Shown: positions 45,215-53,907, counted from the stretch's first letter. The stretch: DNA of 64,000 nucleotides from Aquabacterium sp. (GCF_016195855.1 NZ_JACPYU010000014.1:84405-148404); one strand, 5' to 3'. Made by a program: numbers and translations. The notes: a model not told the origin generated them from the letters alone.

Positions 45215-45966
45215 TGTCTTTGACGATTGCTTCACACGAATTCAAACCCCGTGCATTTGCCCTGGTGCCCTGTGCTGGCGTGGGTGAGCGGGCGGGCGTG
45301 GGCGGGCCCAAGCAGTACCACCCGGTGGCGGGCAAGGCCGTTGTGGCCCACACGCTGGCGGCCTTGGCCGCGGTGCCACGGCTGGATGCGACGCTGGTGG
45401 TGCTGTCCCCGCAGGATGCCCAGTTCGAGCAGCATGTGCCCGGTTTTGAGGGCGAACGAGGCTGGGTGGCCCGCGTGGGCGGTGCGTCTCGCGCAGAAAG
45501 CGTGGCCAACGGCCTGGGCGAGTTGCTGGCCCGTGGCGCGCAGCCGCACGATTGGGTGCTGGTGCATGACGCCGCACGCTGCCTGATCCAGCCAGATTGG
45601 GTCGAGCGCCTGATCGATGCCTGCGAGGATGACGAGGTGGGCGGTTTGCTGGCCTTGCCCCTGGCCGATACGCTCAAGGCTGCTGTGGCCGGGCCGCGAG
45701 GTGAAGCCCGGGTGCAAGCCACCGTGGACCGCGCCGGCAAGTGGGCCGCCCAGACGCCGCAGATGTTCCGTGTGGGCTTGTTGCGCCCGGCATTGTTGTC
45801 AGCGTTGGCTGATCCCCAAACCGCGGCCACCATCACCGACGAGGCCAGCGCCATCGAGGCACTGGGGCATCAGCCCCGTCTGGTGCCAGGCGCGTACGAT
45901 AACTTCAAGCTCACTTGGCCGGGCGATTTCGCTTTGGCCGAGCGTCTGTTGGCAACGCGCCCTTGA
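45214..45966 (+). CDS. ispD: 2-C-methyl-D-erythritol 4-phosphate cytidylyltransferase IspD
   Basis: Third enzyme of the MEP isoprenoid pathway: CTP + methylerythritol phosphate to CDP-ME. 250 residues. The CTP-binding motif is ALVPCAGVGERAGVGGPKQYHPVAGKAVVAHTL, followed by VLVHDAARCLIQPDWVERLI and WAAQTPQMFRVGLLRPAL, and TITDEASAIEALGHQPRLVPG near the end. The next pathway enzymes IspE/IspF: ispF lies 2.9 kb downstream, cut off by three minus-strand genes. Its last 56 nt overlap the 3' end of the convergent zeta-toxin-like gene. Confidence 0.96.
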   Translation: MSLTIASHEFKPRAFALVPCAGVGERAGVGGPKQYHPVAGKAVVAHTLAALAAVPRLDATLVVLSPQDAQFEQHVPGFEGERGWVARVGGASRAESVANGLGELLARGAQPHDWVLVHDAARCLIQPDWVERLIDACEDDEVGGLLALPLADTLKAAVAGPRGEARVQATVDRAGKWAAQTPQMFRVGLLRPALLSALADPQTAATITDEASAIEALGHQPRLVPGAYDNFKLTWPGDFALAERLLATRP

Positions 45967-46675
45967 TGTCGGCAGATGCCGGGACGGTCTGCGCATCCGA
46001 TTGCAGCTTGAGCGCGGCCATCACCACCGGCTTGGCCCAATCCGGTGTGCTCATCAAGTCCTGCGCGGAGGCTGGCACCAGCACATCGGCTTGATGTCGG
46101 GGTGTGCCCATGCTGGCCTGCCGCCAATGCAGCAGCAGGCGCGGTTTGGGGGCCTTGCCTGCGTGGGGATCGGCGTCATCGCTGTTGTCGTAGACGCGCA
46201 GTTCGCTCAAGTGCGGCAACAACTCGATGAGCTGCAATCGGCTCTGATCAAAACGGCGGCGGATATCGGCCTCAGGGATGTCATGTCCACCCTTTTTGAC
46301 GCGTGCCTTGACGCGCGCCAGGTGGTGCTCGGGGCTGGCCAGGCCCACGTACCAGATCCGCACCTCAAAGCCCTTGGCTGCGGCGTCCTTGAGCAGGGCC
46401 GCAAAGCTCTTGCCGCCCAGGGTGGTCTCGAAGTTGTAGTCCTGGCCATGGGCGATGGCGTGTTGCAGCAGGCGCTTGCCTTCATGCCAGGCGGCGCTGT
46501 TGGCCTGCGTGGCACTCAGGTGCGGCTGGGCAGCCCGGATGCGCGCGGCGGCTTCATCGGGGTTGAAGTACTCGGCACCGCGCAAGCGGATCGTGGCGCC
46601 GCCAATGCTGCTCTTGCCTGCGCCGTTGGTGCCGGCCAGCACAAAAAGTCGGGGAACGTGGGCAAGTTTGGCCAC
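45911..46675 (-). CDS. Zeta-toxin-like AAA/P-loop kinase
   Basis: 254 residues. The Walker A motif RLFVLAGTNGAGKSSIG lies near residues 9-25, followed by EYFNPDEAAARI (the Asp-Glu region of zeta toxins that binds UDP-GlcNAc or a nucleotide sugar) and the segment YNFETTLGGKSFAALL. Zeta toxins phosphorylate UDP-N-acetylglucosamine and block wall synthesis; some stand-alone relatives do other jobs. The start is GTG with GAGAGA upstream. The gene upstream on the same strand codes for a Phd/YefM-like antitoxin, 154 nt away. The protein end overlaps ispD by 56 nt. Confidence 0.75.
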   Translation of the reverse strand: MAKLAHVPRLFVLAGTNGAGKSSIGGATIRLRGAEYFNPDEAAARIRAAQPHLSATQANSAAWHEGKRLLQHAIAHGQDYNFETTLGGKSFAALLKDAAAKGFEVRIWYVGLASPEHHLARVKARVKKGGHDIPEADIRRRFDQSRLQLIELLPHLSELRVYDNSDDADPHAGKAPKPRLLLHWRQASMGTPRHQADVLVPASAQDLMSTPDWAKPVVMAALKLQSDAQTVPASADIKGALPTDARPKRNRPAK

Positions 46676-46829
46676 GGCGTGTCTCTCTGGATTAGGAATA
46701 GGGGATCACGCGCCGTCATGTTCGCGGCGCATTGATCTGGTGGGCCCATCATGGACCCAATTGGGCTCGTACTGAACGGGTACTGAACTCGGGCAGGCCG
46801 CGATCCAGCCAGATACTGGCGGATGGCGC

Positions 46830-47195
46830 TCAACCCCGGCGGGCGGCCAGGCTGGCTTGCGCGGCGGCCACCGCAGCTTGCCCCAGTTCTTCCGGGCTGG
46901 CATCGAAGGCGTCCATCATGGCATCGCGGGCGGCGGGTGCCTGCATGCGTTGCAACAGCGCATCAAACTCGTGGCTCAGGGTGTCCAATGGCTTGGACTG
47001 TGCCCCCAGCAACGCCTGGTAGGCATCCAGTGACAGCACCACCGCAGTAGGCCGGTCACGTTTGGTGATGGCCACCATGCCCTGGCTGAAGGCGGTATCC
47101 AGGACACGGCCAAAACTGTTTTTGGCCTCGGTGGCCGAAAACTCGGTTACCGGGATGTCTTCGCCACGGGCGTTGCGCAGGGTGAGAGCGGTCAT
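46830..47195 (-). CDS. Phd/YefM-like antitoxin
   Basis: 121 residues. The N-terminal part (VTEFSATEAKNSFGRVLDTAFSQGMVAITKRDRPTAVVLSLDAYQALLG) is the typical Phd/YefM DNA-binding and dimerisation domain; the tail (about 70-121) is Ala-rich and would neutralise the toxin. The ATG at 47195 is chosen because the longer frame begins in non-coding leader. It precedes the zeta-toxin-like gene on the same strand. A promoter is seen upstream (TTGCCA, 17-bp spacer, TATTGG). Confidence 0.83.
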   Translation of the reverse strand: MTALTLRNARGEDIPVTEFSATEAKNSFGRVLDTAFSQGMVAITKRDRPTAVVLSLDAYQALLGAQSKPLDTLSHEFDALLQRMQAPAARDAMMDAFDASPEELGQAAVAAAQASLAARRG

Positions 47196-47243
47196 GATGG
47201 AGCTGCCTTTGGTCAAAGCTTGAAGCCATTTTAGCCATTTCGG

Positions 47244-47272
47244 CCAATATGTCCAGTTCATGAGTCTGGCAA
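47244..47272 (-). promoter_or_regulatory. Sigma-70-like promoter of the antitoxin gene
   Basis: On the minus strand TTGCCA (complement of 47267-47272) is followed after 17 bases by TATTGG (complement of 47244-47249), about 50 nt before the ATG. A repeated AATGGC motif just downstream could be the antitoxin operator. Confidence 0.55.
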
Positions 47273-47284
47273 TAGCCATGAAAA

Positions 47285-47305
47285 AACCCGGCACGGGGCC
47301 GGGTT
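47285..47305 (-). terminator. Terminator after amtB
   Basis: 8-bp perfect stem AACCCGGC / GCCGGGTT (47285-47292 / 47298-47305); read on the minus strand it is followed by TTTTTT. It ends the amtB transcript and isolates the toxin-antitoxin pair. Confidence 0.88.
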
Positions 47306-47364
47306 GATGGCGAAACGCGGCCCACGGGCCCCATCTCAGCGCTTTACAAGGGTGCCAGGGCGCT

Positions 47365-48567
47365 TTACCAGGACACTTCCTGCTCCGGCGTGGCCTTGAT
47401 GCGGTGCAGGGACAGGTCGGCGCCCTCGTATTCTTCCTCGTGCGTCAGGCGCAAGCCCATGACCTTGTTGAGGATGCCGTAAACCAGCCCGCCGGTGACC
47501 AGGGCCAGCGCCAGCACACAGAGCGTGCCCACGATCTGCGAACCCAGGTTGACGCAGCCCACGCCACCCAGCGAGGTCTGGCCAAAAATGCCGGCTGCGA
47601 TGCCGCCCCAGGTGCCGCACAGGCCATGCAGAGGCCAGACGCCCAGCACGTCGTCGATCTTCCACTTGTTCTGGACCAGGGTGAACATGAGCACGAAGAT
47701 CGCGCCCGCGCTGGCACCCACCACCAGCGCCCCGGCCGGGTGCATGATGTCCGAGCCAGCGCAGACCGCCACCAGGCCAGCCAGCGGGCCGTTGTAGGCG
47801 AAGCCGGGGTCATTGCGGCCCATCAGCACGGCCACCAGGGTGCCGCCCACCAGGGCCATCAGCGAGTTCACTGCCACCAGGCCAGAGATCTTGTCGATGG
47901 TCTGGGCGCTCATCACGTTGAAGCCGAACCAGCCCACCGCCAGGATCCACGAACCCAGCGCCAGGAAGGGGATGCTTGAAGGTGGGTGGGCCGACATGGC
48001 GCCATCCTTGCGGTAGCGGTTGCGGCGCGCCCCCAGGATCAGCACGGCAGGCAGCGCAATCCAGCCACCAAAGGCATGCACCACTACCGAGCCGGCGAAG
48101 TCATGCAACTGCCCGCCGGTCAGCTTCTGCAGCCAGTCTTCAAAGCCAAACTTGTTGTTCCAGACGGCGCCTTCGCACAATGGGTAGAACACGCCCACGA
48201 TGACCGCCGTGGCGATCAACTGGGGCCCGAACTTGGCCCGCTCGGCGATGCCGCCCGAAATGATGGCGGGGATGGCCGCGGCAAAGGTCAGCAGGAAGAA
48301 GAACTTGACCAGTGCATAACCATTGTTCTGGGCCAGCGTGCCGGCGCCTGCAAAGAAGTCCACGCCGTAGGCAATCGTGTAGCCCACGAAGAAATAGACG
48401 ATGGTCGAGACACAGAAGTCCACCAGGATCTTGACCAGGGCATTGACCTGGTTCTTGCCGCGCACGGTGCCGAGTTCGAGGAAGGCAAAACCCGCGTGCA
48501 TCGCCAGCACCATCACGGCGCCCAGCAGGATAAACAGCGCATCCGCGCCTTGTTTGAGTTGGTCCAT
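47365..48567 (-). CDS. amtB: Ammonium transporter AmtB
   Basis: 400 residues, about eleven membrane helices. Family motifs are GADALFILLGAVMVLAMHAGFAFLELG (start of the fold), HDFAGSVVVHAFGG (the conserved Asp-...-His of the pore vestibule), GSWILAVGWFGFNVMS and PLHGLCGTWGGIAAGIFG with the second pore His. The chosen ATG begins MDQLKQGAD; the longer frame reads leader sequence. No glnK gene lies beside it, unlike many proteobacteria. A sigma-54 promoter and two NtrC-like sites are in the divergent region, so nitrogen-limitation control is expected. Confidence 0.95.
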   Translation of the reverse strand: MDQLKQGADALFILLGAVMVLAMHAGFAFLELGTVRGKNQVNALVKILVDFCVSTIVYFFVGYTIAYGVDFFAGAGTLAQNNGYALVKFFFLLTFAAAIPAIISGGIAERAKFGPQLIATAVIVGVFYPLCEGAVWNNKFGFEDWLQKLTGGQLHDFAGSVVVHAFGGWIALPAVLILGARRNRYRKDGAMSAHPPSSIPFLALGSWILAVGWFGFNVMSAQTIDKISGLVAVNSLMALVGGTLVAVLMGRNDPGFAYNGPLAGLVAVCAGSDIMHPAGALVVGASAGAIFVLMFTLVQNKWKIDDVLGVWPLHGLCGTWGGIAAGIFGQTSLGGVGCVNLGSQIVGTLCVLALALVTGGLVYGILNKVMGLRLTHEEEYEGADLSLHRIKATPEQEVSW

Positions 48568-48647
48568 TCTTTGGCTTTCAAAAACAACATGACGCCGCAC
48601 CGAAATGAATCGATTGCCGCGTCTTTGGTCACTATGCACCATAAGCA

Positions 48648-48663
48648 AGCAAAATGCATGCCT
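48648..48663 (-). promoter_or_regulatory. Sigma-54 -24/-12 promoter of amtB
   Basis: On the minus strand AGGCATGCATTTTGCT: the invariant GG and GC are exactly 10 bases apart and 14 of 16 positions agree with the consensus TGGCACGNNNNTTGCW. It lies about 80 nt upstream of the amtB ATG, giving a transcription start near 48637. Confidence 0.75.
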
Positions 48664-48712
48664 GAATTTGGGGCGCTATATCCGCTTTGAGTGCATCAAA
48701 AAGCCGTTGTGG

Positions 48713-48729
48713 TGCGCAAACTTGGTGCT
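48713..48729. promoter_or_regulatory. NtrC-like site, proximal
   Basis: TGCGCAAACTTGGTGCT, a 17-mer of the TGCAC-N7-GTGCA form with two mismatches. It is centred about 84 bases upstream of the predicted amtB start. Confidence 0.6.
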
Positions 48730-48753
48730 GCTGCATGAGGCGCCCACATGATG

Positions 48754-48770
48754 TGAACCAATATGGTGCA
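48754..48770. promoter_or_regulatory. NtrC-like site, distal
   Basis: TGAACCAATATGGTGCA, one mismatch to TGCAC-N7-GTGCA. It lies 41 bp (four helical turns) from the proximal site, a spacing that favours cooperative binding. Confidence 0.7.
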
Positions 48771-48881
48771 TTGTCGAGCAGGCCAGATCTGGTTGCCATC
48801 CTTTTCACGATGAGGCATGGGCAAGCAGAACGCGTTCCGCGTGACAATGCGGGCTCTGTCATTCAAGTCTGCGACGTCAAC

Positions 48882-49379
48882 ATGTCCATGCCAGTCATTC
48901 GGGTCGGAGAAGGGTGGGACACCCACGCTCTGGTCACCGGGCGCCCGCTGATCCTGGGCGGTGTCACCATCCCGCACAGCCACGGCCTGCTGGGGCACTC
49001 CGATGCCGATGCCTTGCTGCACGCCATCACCGACGCCTTGCTGGGCGCCGCCGGCATGGGCGACATCGGCCGCCACTTTCCGGATACCGATCCGCAGTTC
49101 AAGGGGGCCGATTCGATCGTGCTGCTCAAGGAGGCCGCACGGCGCGTGATGGCCGAGGGCTGGCAGATCGGCAATGTGGATTCAACCATCGTGGCCCAGG
49201 CGCCCAAGATGGCGCCGCACATTGGCTTGATGCGTGAGCGCATCGCCCAGGCGCTGGATCTGGCGCCTGACGCTGTCAACGTCAAGGCCAAGACCGCTGA
49301 GAAGATGGGGCCAGTGGGTGAGGGCCGGGCCATCGAGACCCGTGCCGTCTGCTTGCTGCTGAAAGTGAAAACCGCCTGA
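48882..49379 (+). CDS. ispF: 2-C-methyl-D-erythritol 2,4-cyclodiphosphate synthase IspF
   Basis: Closes CDP-ME 2-phosphate to the cyclodiphosphate in the MEP pathway. 165 residues. The zinc ligands lie in [11 protein letters not shown] (Asp and His) and the neighbouring [18 protein letters not shown] (His); the C-terminal end has [18 protein letters not shown] and AVCLL. The open frame runs upstream to 48687, but the ATG at 48882 (MSMPVIRVG) matches the family start. Divergent from amtB over a 314-bp region that holds the amtB control elements. Confidence 0.95.
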   Translation: MSMPVIRVGEGWDTHALVTGRPLILGGVTIPHSHGLLGHSDADALLHAITDALLGAAGMGDIGRHFPDTDPQFKGADSIVLLKEAARRVMAEGWQIGNVDSTIVAQAPKMAPHIGLMRERIAQALDLAPDAVNVKAKTAEKMGPVGEGRAIETRAVCLLLKVKTA

Positions 49380-49390
49380 TCAGGCCGTGA

Positions 49391-50719
49391 TCAGGGCGCC
49401 CGCTTCAGCTTGATGTGGGCCACCAGGCCGCCGCCGGGGGCATTGGCGATCTCGAAACCGCCACCCATGCGCTGCAAGGCCTTCTCCACAATGGCCAGGC
49501 CCAGGCCGGCACCCGTGGCGGCGGTGCGCGCCGCATCGCCCCGGAAGAAGGGCGTGGTCAGTTGCGACAGCTTCTCGGGGGCCACGCCAGGCCCATGGTC
49601 CCGCACGCTCAGAATCACCCAGGAGCCCGAGCGCGTGTAGCTCACATCCACATTGGTCACGCCCGTGTAGGTGTTGCGACCATAGCGCCGCGCGTTCTCA
49701 AAGAGGTTGGTCAGCACGCGGCCCAATTCGGTCTCGTCGGCCATGACCTTGGTGTCGATGGGCAGCTTGGCCGTGATGCGGATGCGCTTGGTGTCGCGGA
49801 ACTGGCTGATCGACTTGTCCACCACCGACGACACATGCACCGGCATCAGCTCAACGTTGCCGGGACGCGCGTAGTCCATGAACTTGTCGATGATGGCGTC
49901 AAGCTGGTCGATGTCGGCAGCGATGTTGCGCTTGGCCTCTTCGTCCACCACACTCATTTCGGCTTCCAGGCGCAGACGGGCCAGCGGCGTGCGCAGGTCA
50001 TGCGAGATGCCTGCCAGCATCACGGCGCGGTCCTCATCGACCTTGGCCAGCTCGCGCGCCATGCGGTTGAAGCCCTGGTTCACCTCGCGGATCTCGCGGG
50101 TGATCATGGACTCGTCCAGCACCGAGTCGTACTCGCCCTCACGTATGCGGCTGGCCGCGAACGACAGCTCCTTGAGCGGCTGGTTGATCAGGCGCGCGAT
50201 CACGGCCGAGCCCAGCATGGTGGCCACCAGCGCAATGCCCACCCAGATGAACCACGTTCGCCCGGTCATGGGCTCCACGCGGCTGCCGTCGGCCTGCAGC
50301 CAGTAGTTGTCCTTCTCGATCTGAAAGCCCACCCACAGGCCCTGCACGCCGTTCACGCTGCTGGCCACCACGGTGGTGGGCCCCAGGCGCGAGCGCAACT
50401 CCTTGCCGATGGCCTGCGTGAAGCGGCTGACCTCGAAAGGCTCGAAGCGGTCAGACGGTTCATGCGGCTTGAGCGCAATCGACTCCTGATCAAACAAGGT
50501 CTTGATCAGGGTGACGCGGTTGATGCTGTCGGCATAGCGCAGCGCCGCGCGCGACAGGTTCACCAGGCTGGCGATCTGCTGCGCGGCTTGCACCGAACGA
50601 GGCTCGAACTCCAGGGCCTTGAAAGTCTGAACCCAGGCAAAGATGCCTGCGGTCAGCAACAGGCCCAGAAGAATGAACGTACGCCAGAACAGACTGAGGG
50701 CGAAACGCTTTCTAGGCAT
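49391..50719 (-). CDS. Sensor histidine kinase of EnvZ/RisS type
   Basis: 442 residues. An N-terminal membrane helix (LFWRTFILLGLLLTAGIFAWV), a periplasmic sensor region (about 35-160), a second helix (TWFIWVGIALVATMLGSAVIA), HAMP (RLINQPLKELSFAASRIREGEYD), HisKA with the phospho-acceptor in AGISHDLRTPLARLRLE, and HATPase_c (LTNLFENARRYG, RDHGPGVAPE and TGAGLGLAIVEKAL). It starts 4 nt past the ompR stop on the same strand, so the two form one operon. The RisS/EnvZ branch responds to osmotic or envelope signals in relatives; the exact signal here is unknown. Confidence 0.92.
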   Translation of the reverse strand: MPRKRFALSLFWRTFILLGLLLTAGIFAWVQTFKALEFEPRSVQAAQQIASLVNLSRAALRYADSINRVTLIKTLFDQESIALKPHEPSDRFEPFEVSRFTQAIGKELRSRLGPTTVVASSVNGVQGLWVGFQIEKDNYWLQADGSRVEPMTGRTWFIWVGIALVATMLGSAVIARLINQPLKELSFAASRIREGEYDSVLDESMITREIREVNQGFNRMARELAKVDEDRAVMLAGISHDLRTPLARLRLEAEMSVVDEEAKRNIAADIDQLDAIIDKFMDYARPGNVELMPVHVSSVVDKSISQFRDTKRIRITAKLPIDTKVMADETELGRVLTNLFENARRYGRNTYTGVTNVDVSYTRSGSWVILSVRDHGPGVAPEKLSQLTTPFFRGDAARTAATGAGLGLAIVEKALQRMGGGFEIANAPGGGLVAHIKLKRAP

Positions 50720-50722
50720 GCA

Positions 50723-51460
50723 TCAAGCCCCGCCATCCGGCACGAACACGTAGCCGACACCCCAGACGGTCTGGATGTAGCGGGGTTGTGCAGGATCGGG
50801 CTCGATCATCTTGCGCAGACGCGAGATCTGCACGTCCAGGCTGCGGTCGAAGGGCTCGAATTCGCGGCCACGGGCCAGTTGCGCCAGCTTGTCGCGCGAC
50901 AGTGGTTGACGCGGGTGGCGCACCAGCGCCTTGAGCATCGAGAACTCGCCGGTGGTCAGCGAGATGGGCTCGCCCTCCTTGCTCAGGCGACGCAGGGCCA
51001 GGTCGAACTCGAAGGGCCCGAACTGGACGGTCTGCGCTTCCTTGGCGGGTGCGCCAGGGGCTTCCTGGGCCGGGCGACGGCGCAGCACGGCATGGATGCG
51101 GGCCAGCAGTTCACGCGGGTTGAAGGGCTTGGGCAGGTAGTCGTCAGCACCGACCTCCAGGCCCACGATGCGGTCCACATCCTCGACCTTGGCGGTCAGC
51201 ATGATGATGGGGGTGACATCGTTGGCTGCGCGCAGGCGGCGGCAGATCGACAGGCCGTCTTCGCCGGGCAGCATCAGGTCCAGCACGATCAGGTCGACGG
51301 TTTCGCGGGTCAGCAGGCGGTTGAGGGCTTTGGCATCTTCTGCCAGCAGGACTTCAAAACCCTCCTGACTCAGGTAGCGGCGCAGCAAATCGCGGATGCG
51401 GGCATCGTCATCCACCACGAGAACGCGGTCGGGACGCTGGTTGGGAGTCTGAGAGGTCAT
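50723..51460 (-). CDS. ompR: OmpR/RisA-type response regulator
   Basis: 245 residues. Receiver domain with acidic pocket VVDDDARIRDL, phospho-acceptor Asp61 in LIVLDLMLPG, Thr in MLTAKV and Lys in YLPKPFNPRELLARI; a short linker (AQEAPGAPAKEAQT); then the winged-helix DNA-binding domain (FEFDLALRRLSKEGEPISLTTGEFSMLKALVRHPRQPLSRDKL ... ISRLRKMIEPDPAQPRYIQTVWGVGYVF). The gene precedes its kinase in one operon. No target site could be assigned. Confidence 0.94.
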   Translation of the reverse strand: MTSQTPNQRPDRVLVVDDDARIRDLLRRYLSQEGFEVLLAEDAKALNRLLTRETVDLIVLDLMLPGEDGLSICRRLRAANDVTPIIMLTAKVEDVDRIVGLEVGADDYLPKPFNPRELLARIHAVLRRRPAQEAPGAPAKEAQTVQFGPFEFDLALRRLSKEGEPISLTTGEFSMLKALVRHPRQPLSRDKLAQLARGREFEPFDRSLDVQISRLRKMIEPDPAQPRYIQTVWGVGYVFVPDGGA

Positions 51461-51650
51461 CTGCTTTCCTCGGCATTTGTAACAGAGGCGGATTGTGCGC
51501 AGTTTACGAGCGGGAAAATGGGTGCGCTGACCAGATGTTACAAATATTGCGGCTGGATGAAGGTGCCGTCAAGCCCCTTTTGGCCTTGTCTTCTTTGGCG
51601 GGGGCAAGTGCGTTAAGGTGCGGTGTTCCATCTCCATTCAGGGTTCATTG

Positions 51651-52391
51651 ATGCAAACAGGTCTTCTTTCCCGCTCTGCCACGGCGCGCACGCTGACTGC
51701 TGCCGTGTTGGCCACAACCTTGGCCATGGCATCGGCTGCAAGCCGCGCCGATACGGGGCCTGCGAACAATGTGGTTCGTTTTTCGACCAGCGCCACGCAA
51801 GAGGTCACGCAGGATCTGCTGAGCATCACCCTGCAGGCCACACGCGAAGGCAGCCAGGCGGCAGAGGTGCAGGCCGGCCTCAAGCAAGTCATGGAAGCGG
51901 CCTTGACGGAGGCACGCAAATCGGCTCAGGCGCAAGGCATGGAGGTGCGCACGGGCTCCTTCACGGTGCAGCCACGCTACAACAACTCGGGGCGCATCAA
52001 CGGCTGGCAAGGCTTCGCACAGCTGATCCTGGAGGGCACGGACGTGGCCCGCATCACGCAGACCACCGGGCGCCTCAACCAGCTCAACGTCATCAACGTC
52101 AGTTATGGTTTGTCGCGGCCTCTGCGGGAGCAATACGAGTCTTCGTTGACCAGCCAGGCCATTGCCCGCTTCAAGACACGCGCCAAGCAGATCGCAGCTG
52201 ACTTCGGCATGAAGGGCTTCACGCTCGGCGAGGTCTCGGTGTCGTCGACCGACCCAGGCTTCGAGCCGCGTCCTTATCTGGCCAAGGCCATGTCCATGCG
52301 CGCGGAGGCTGCCGATGCGCCATTGCCCGTGGAGCCCGGCAAGGGCGTGCTGTCGGTGACGGTCAATGGCCAGGTGAACCTGACGCCTTGA
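51651..52391 (+). CDS. SIMPL (DUF541) periplasmic protein
   Basis: 246 residues with a signal peptide (TARTLTAAVLATTLAMASAASRAD) and a SIMPL domain (RFSTSATQEVTQDLLSITLQATREG ... SGRINGWQGFAQLILEGTDVARITQTTGRLNQLNVINVSYGLS ... LRAEA-type end). The domain name comes from a mouse IRAK-interacting protein; bacterial members such as E. coli YggE are periplasmic or outer-membrane and have been linked to oxidative stress. No enzyme activity is known. The ATG at 51651 follows AGGG by nine bases. Its stop and that of bpt share one TGATCA. Confidence 0.83.
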   Translation: MQTGLLSRSATARTLTAAVLATTLAMASAASRADTGPANNVVRFSTSATQEVTQDLLSITLQATREGSQAAEVQAGLKQVMEAALTEARKSAQAQGMEVRTGSFTVQPRYNNSGRINGWQGFAQLILEGTDVARITQTTGRLNQLNVINVSYGLSRPLREQYESSLTSQAIARFKTRAKQIAADFGMKGFTLGEVSVSSTDPGFEPRPYLAKAMSMRAEAADAPLPVEPGKGVLSVTVNGQVNLTP

Positions 52392-53150
52392 TCACTTGGG
52401 GGCCGCAAGGCGGATCTGTTCCCGCCAATGGCCACCGACCAGCACCTGATGTGGCAGGAACTGCGACTTGTAGGCCATCTTCTGGCTCTCGGCGATCCAG
52501 TAGCCCAGGTAAAGGTAGGACAGACCCAGATCATGGGTCTGCTGGATCTGCCACATGATGTTGAAGGTGCCGTAGCTGGTATGGGCCTCGGGCTCATAGA
52601 AGGTGTAGACCGCTGACAAGCCATCGTTGAGGATGTCCAGGATGGACACCATCTTGAGCGTGCCTTGTGTCTGCCCCGGCTTGGGCGGTTCACGGAACTC
52701 GACCAGCCTGGAGTTCACGCGGCTTTGCAGCAGGAACTGAGTGTACTGGTCGACCGAGTCGTGGTCCATGCCGCCACCCTTGTGCCGCCCCGCCTGGTAG
52801 CGCAAGTAAAGCTGATAGTGCTCTGGCGTGAAGCACAGCCGCAATACGCGGGCTTCCAGGTGCTGGTGGGCCTTCCAGGCGCGCTTCTGGCTGCGTGTGG
52901 GCACATAGCGGTCAGCCGGGATGCGCAAGGGCACGCAGGCGCGGCAGCCATCGCAATAAGGCCGGTAGGTGAACATGCCACTGCGGCGAAAGCCATTGCT
53001 CACCAGGCCCGAGTAAACGTCCGCATTGATCATGTGGCTGGGCGTGGCGACCTGCGAGCGAGCGGCCTTGTTGTCAAGGTAGCTGCACGGGTAGGGCGCT
53101 GTTGCATAGAACTGCAACGATGCCAGCGGAAGATCTTTGAGGTGCGTCAC
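52392..53150 (-). CDS. bpt: Leucyl-aspartate/glutamate transferase Bpt
   Basis: N-end-rule transferase that attaches Leu to proteins with N-terminal Asp or Glu. 252 residues from the GTG start. Conserved motifs are [66 protein letters not shown] (Cys pair), and [17 protein letters not shown]...[11 protein letters not shown]. The open frame runs upstream into aat but that part is shadow; the GTG at 53150 lies 7 nt after the aat stop, so the two are co-transcribed and act in the same degradation tagging system. Confidence 0.95.
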   Translation of the reverse strand: MTHLKDLPLASLQFYATAPYPCSYLDNKAARSQVATPSHMINADVYSGLVSNGFRRSGMFTYRPYCDGCRACVPLRIPADRYVPTRSQKRAWKAHQHLEARVLRLCFTPEHYQLYLRYQAGRHKGGGMDHDSVDQYTQFLLQSRVNSRLVEFREPPKPGQTQGTLKMVSILDILNDGLSAVYTFYEPEAHTSYGTFNIMWQIQQTHDLGLSYLYLGYWIAESQKMAYKSQFLPHQVLVGGHWREQIRLAAPK

Positions 53151-53157
53151 GTGGGTG

Positions 53158-53895
53158 TCAGGCGCTGCGCTCGAGTTGGGACCACAAAACATCATCATAG
53201 GCCCAAACCAGAGGGGGACTTTGATCCACCACCCCCCGCAAATGGGCCTCGAAATCACCTCGTGAAATGGGCCTGGCGCCCAGCGAGGCAAGGTGCGTGG
53301 TCTGCTGTTGGCAGTCGATCAGTTCGATGCCGTTGGCGCGGCAGAAGCAGACCAGTGCAGCCAGGGCGATCTTGGATGCATCTGTACGCCAGGCGAACAT
53401 CGATTCACCGTAAAACATGCGCCCGATGCTGACGCCATACAGGCCGCCCACCAATTGCCCATCCATCCAGGTTTCGAAAGAGTGGACTCGGCCAAGGCTG
53501 TGCCATTGGCCGTAAACCGCCTGCATGTCCGGCAGGATCCAGGTGCCGCTTTGCCCATCGCGCGGTGTGTCGGCGCAGGCGGCGGCCACTCGCTCGAAGG
53601 CCGAGTCGATACGCACTTCGCAACCCGGTGTCCGCAGGAATTTGTTCAGCGCCTTGCGAAACGAGCGGTGCACCTTGAACTCGTTGACGGGCAGCACCAT
53701 GCGCGGGTCGGTGGTCCACCACAGCACGGGCTGCCCCTGGCTGAACCAGGGAAAGATGCCGCGCCGGTAGGCCGCTTCCAGGCGTTGGGGTGTGAGGTCG
53801 GCGCCAGCCGCCAGCAGGCCGGGCGCATCCGTTTCCGGACCCAGCGCCAGCGTGGTGTCGGGGAAGGGGGTGTCGGGTTCCAGCCAGGGGATCAT
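53158..53895 (-). CDS. aat: Leucyl/phenylalanyl-tRNA-protein transferase Aat
   Basis: N-end-rule enzyme that attaches Leu or Phe from tRNA to N-terminal Lys or Arg. 245 residues. Family features are [124 protein letters not shown] (the catalytic stretch) and [19 protein letters not shown]. It lies immediately upstream of bpt. TATCAT (complement of 53902-53907) lies six bases before the ATG with no ribosome binding site, so this mRNA may be leaderless. Confidence 0.96.
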   Translation of the reverse strand: MIPWLEPDTPFPDTTLALGPETDAPGLLAAGADLTPQRLEAAYRRGIFPWFSQGQPVLWWTTDPRMVLPVNEFKVHRSFRKALNKFLRTPGCEVRIDSAFERVAAACADTPRDGQSGTWILPDMQAVYGQWHSLGRVHSFETWMDGQLVGGLYGVSIGRMFYGESMFAWRTDASKIALAALVCFCRANGIELIDCQQQTTHLASLGARPISRGDFEAHLRGVVDQSPPLVWAYDDVLWSQLERSA

Positions 53896-53907
53896 GGCGC
53901 AATGATA
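53896..53907 (-). promoter_or_regulatory. -10 box directly upstream of the aat ATG
   Basis: On the minus strand TATCAT (complement of 53902-53907) is six bases from the ATG; no Shine-Dalgarno sequence is present. A weak CTGATT lies 17 bases further up. Confidence 0.48.
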
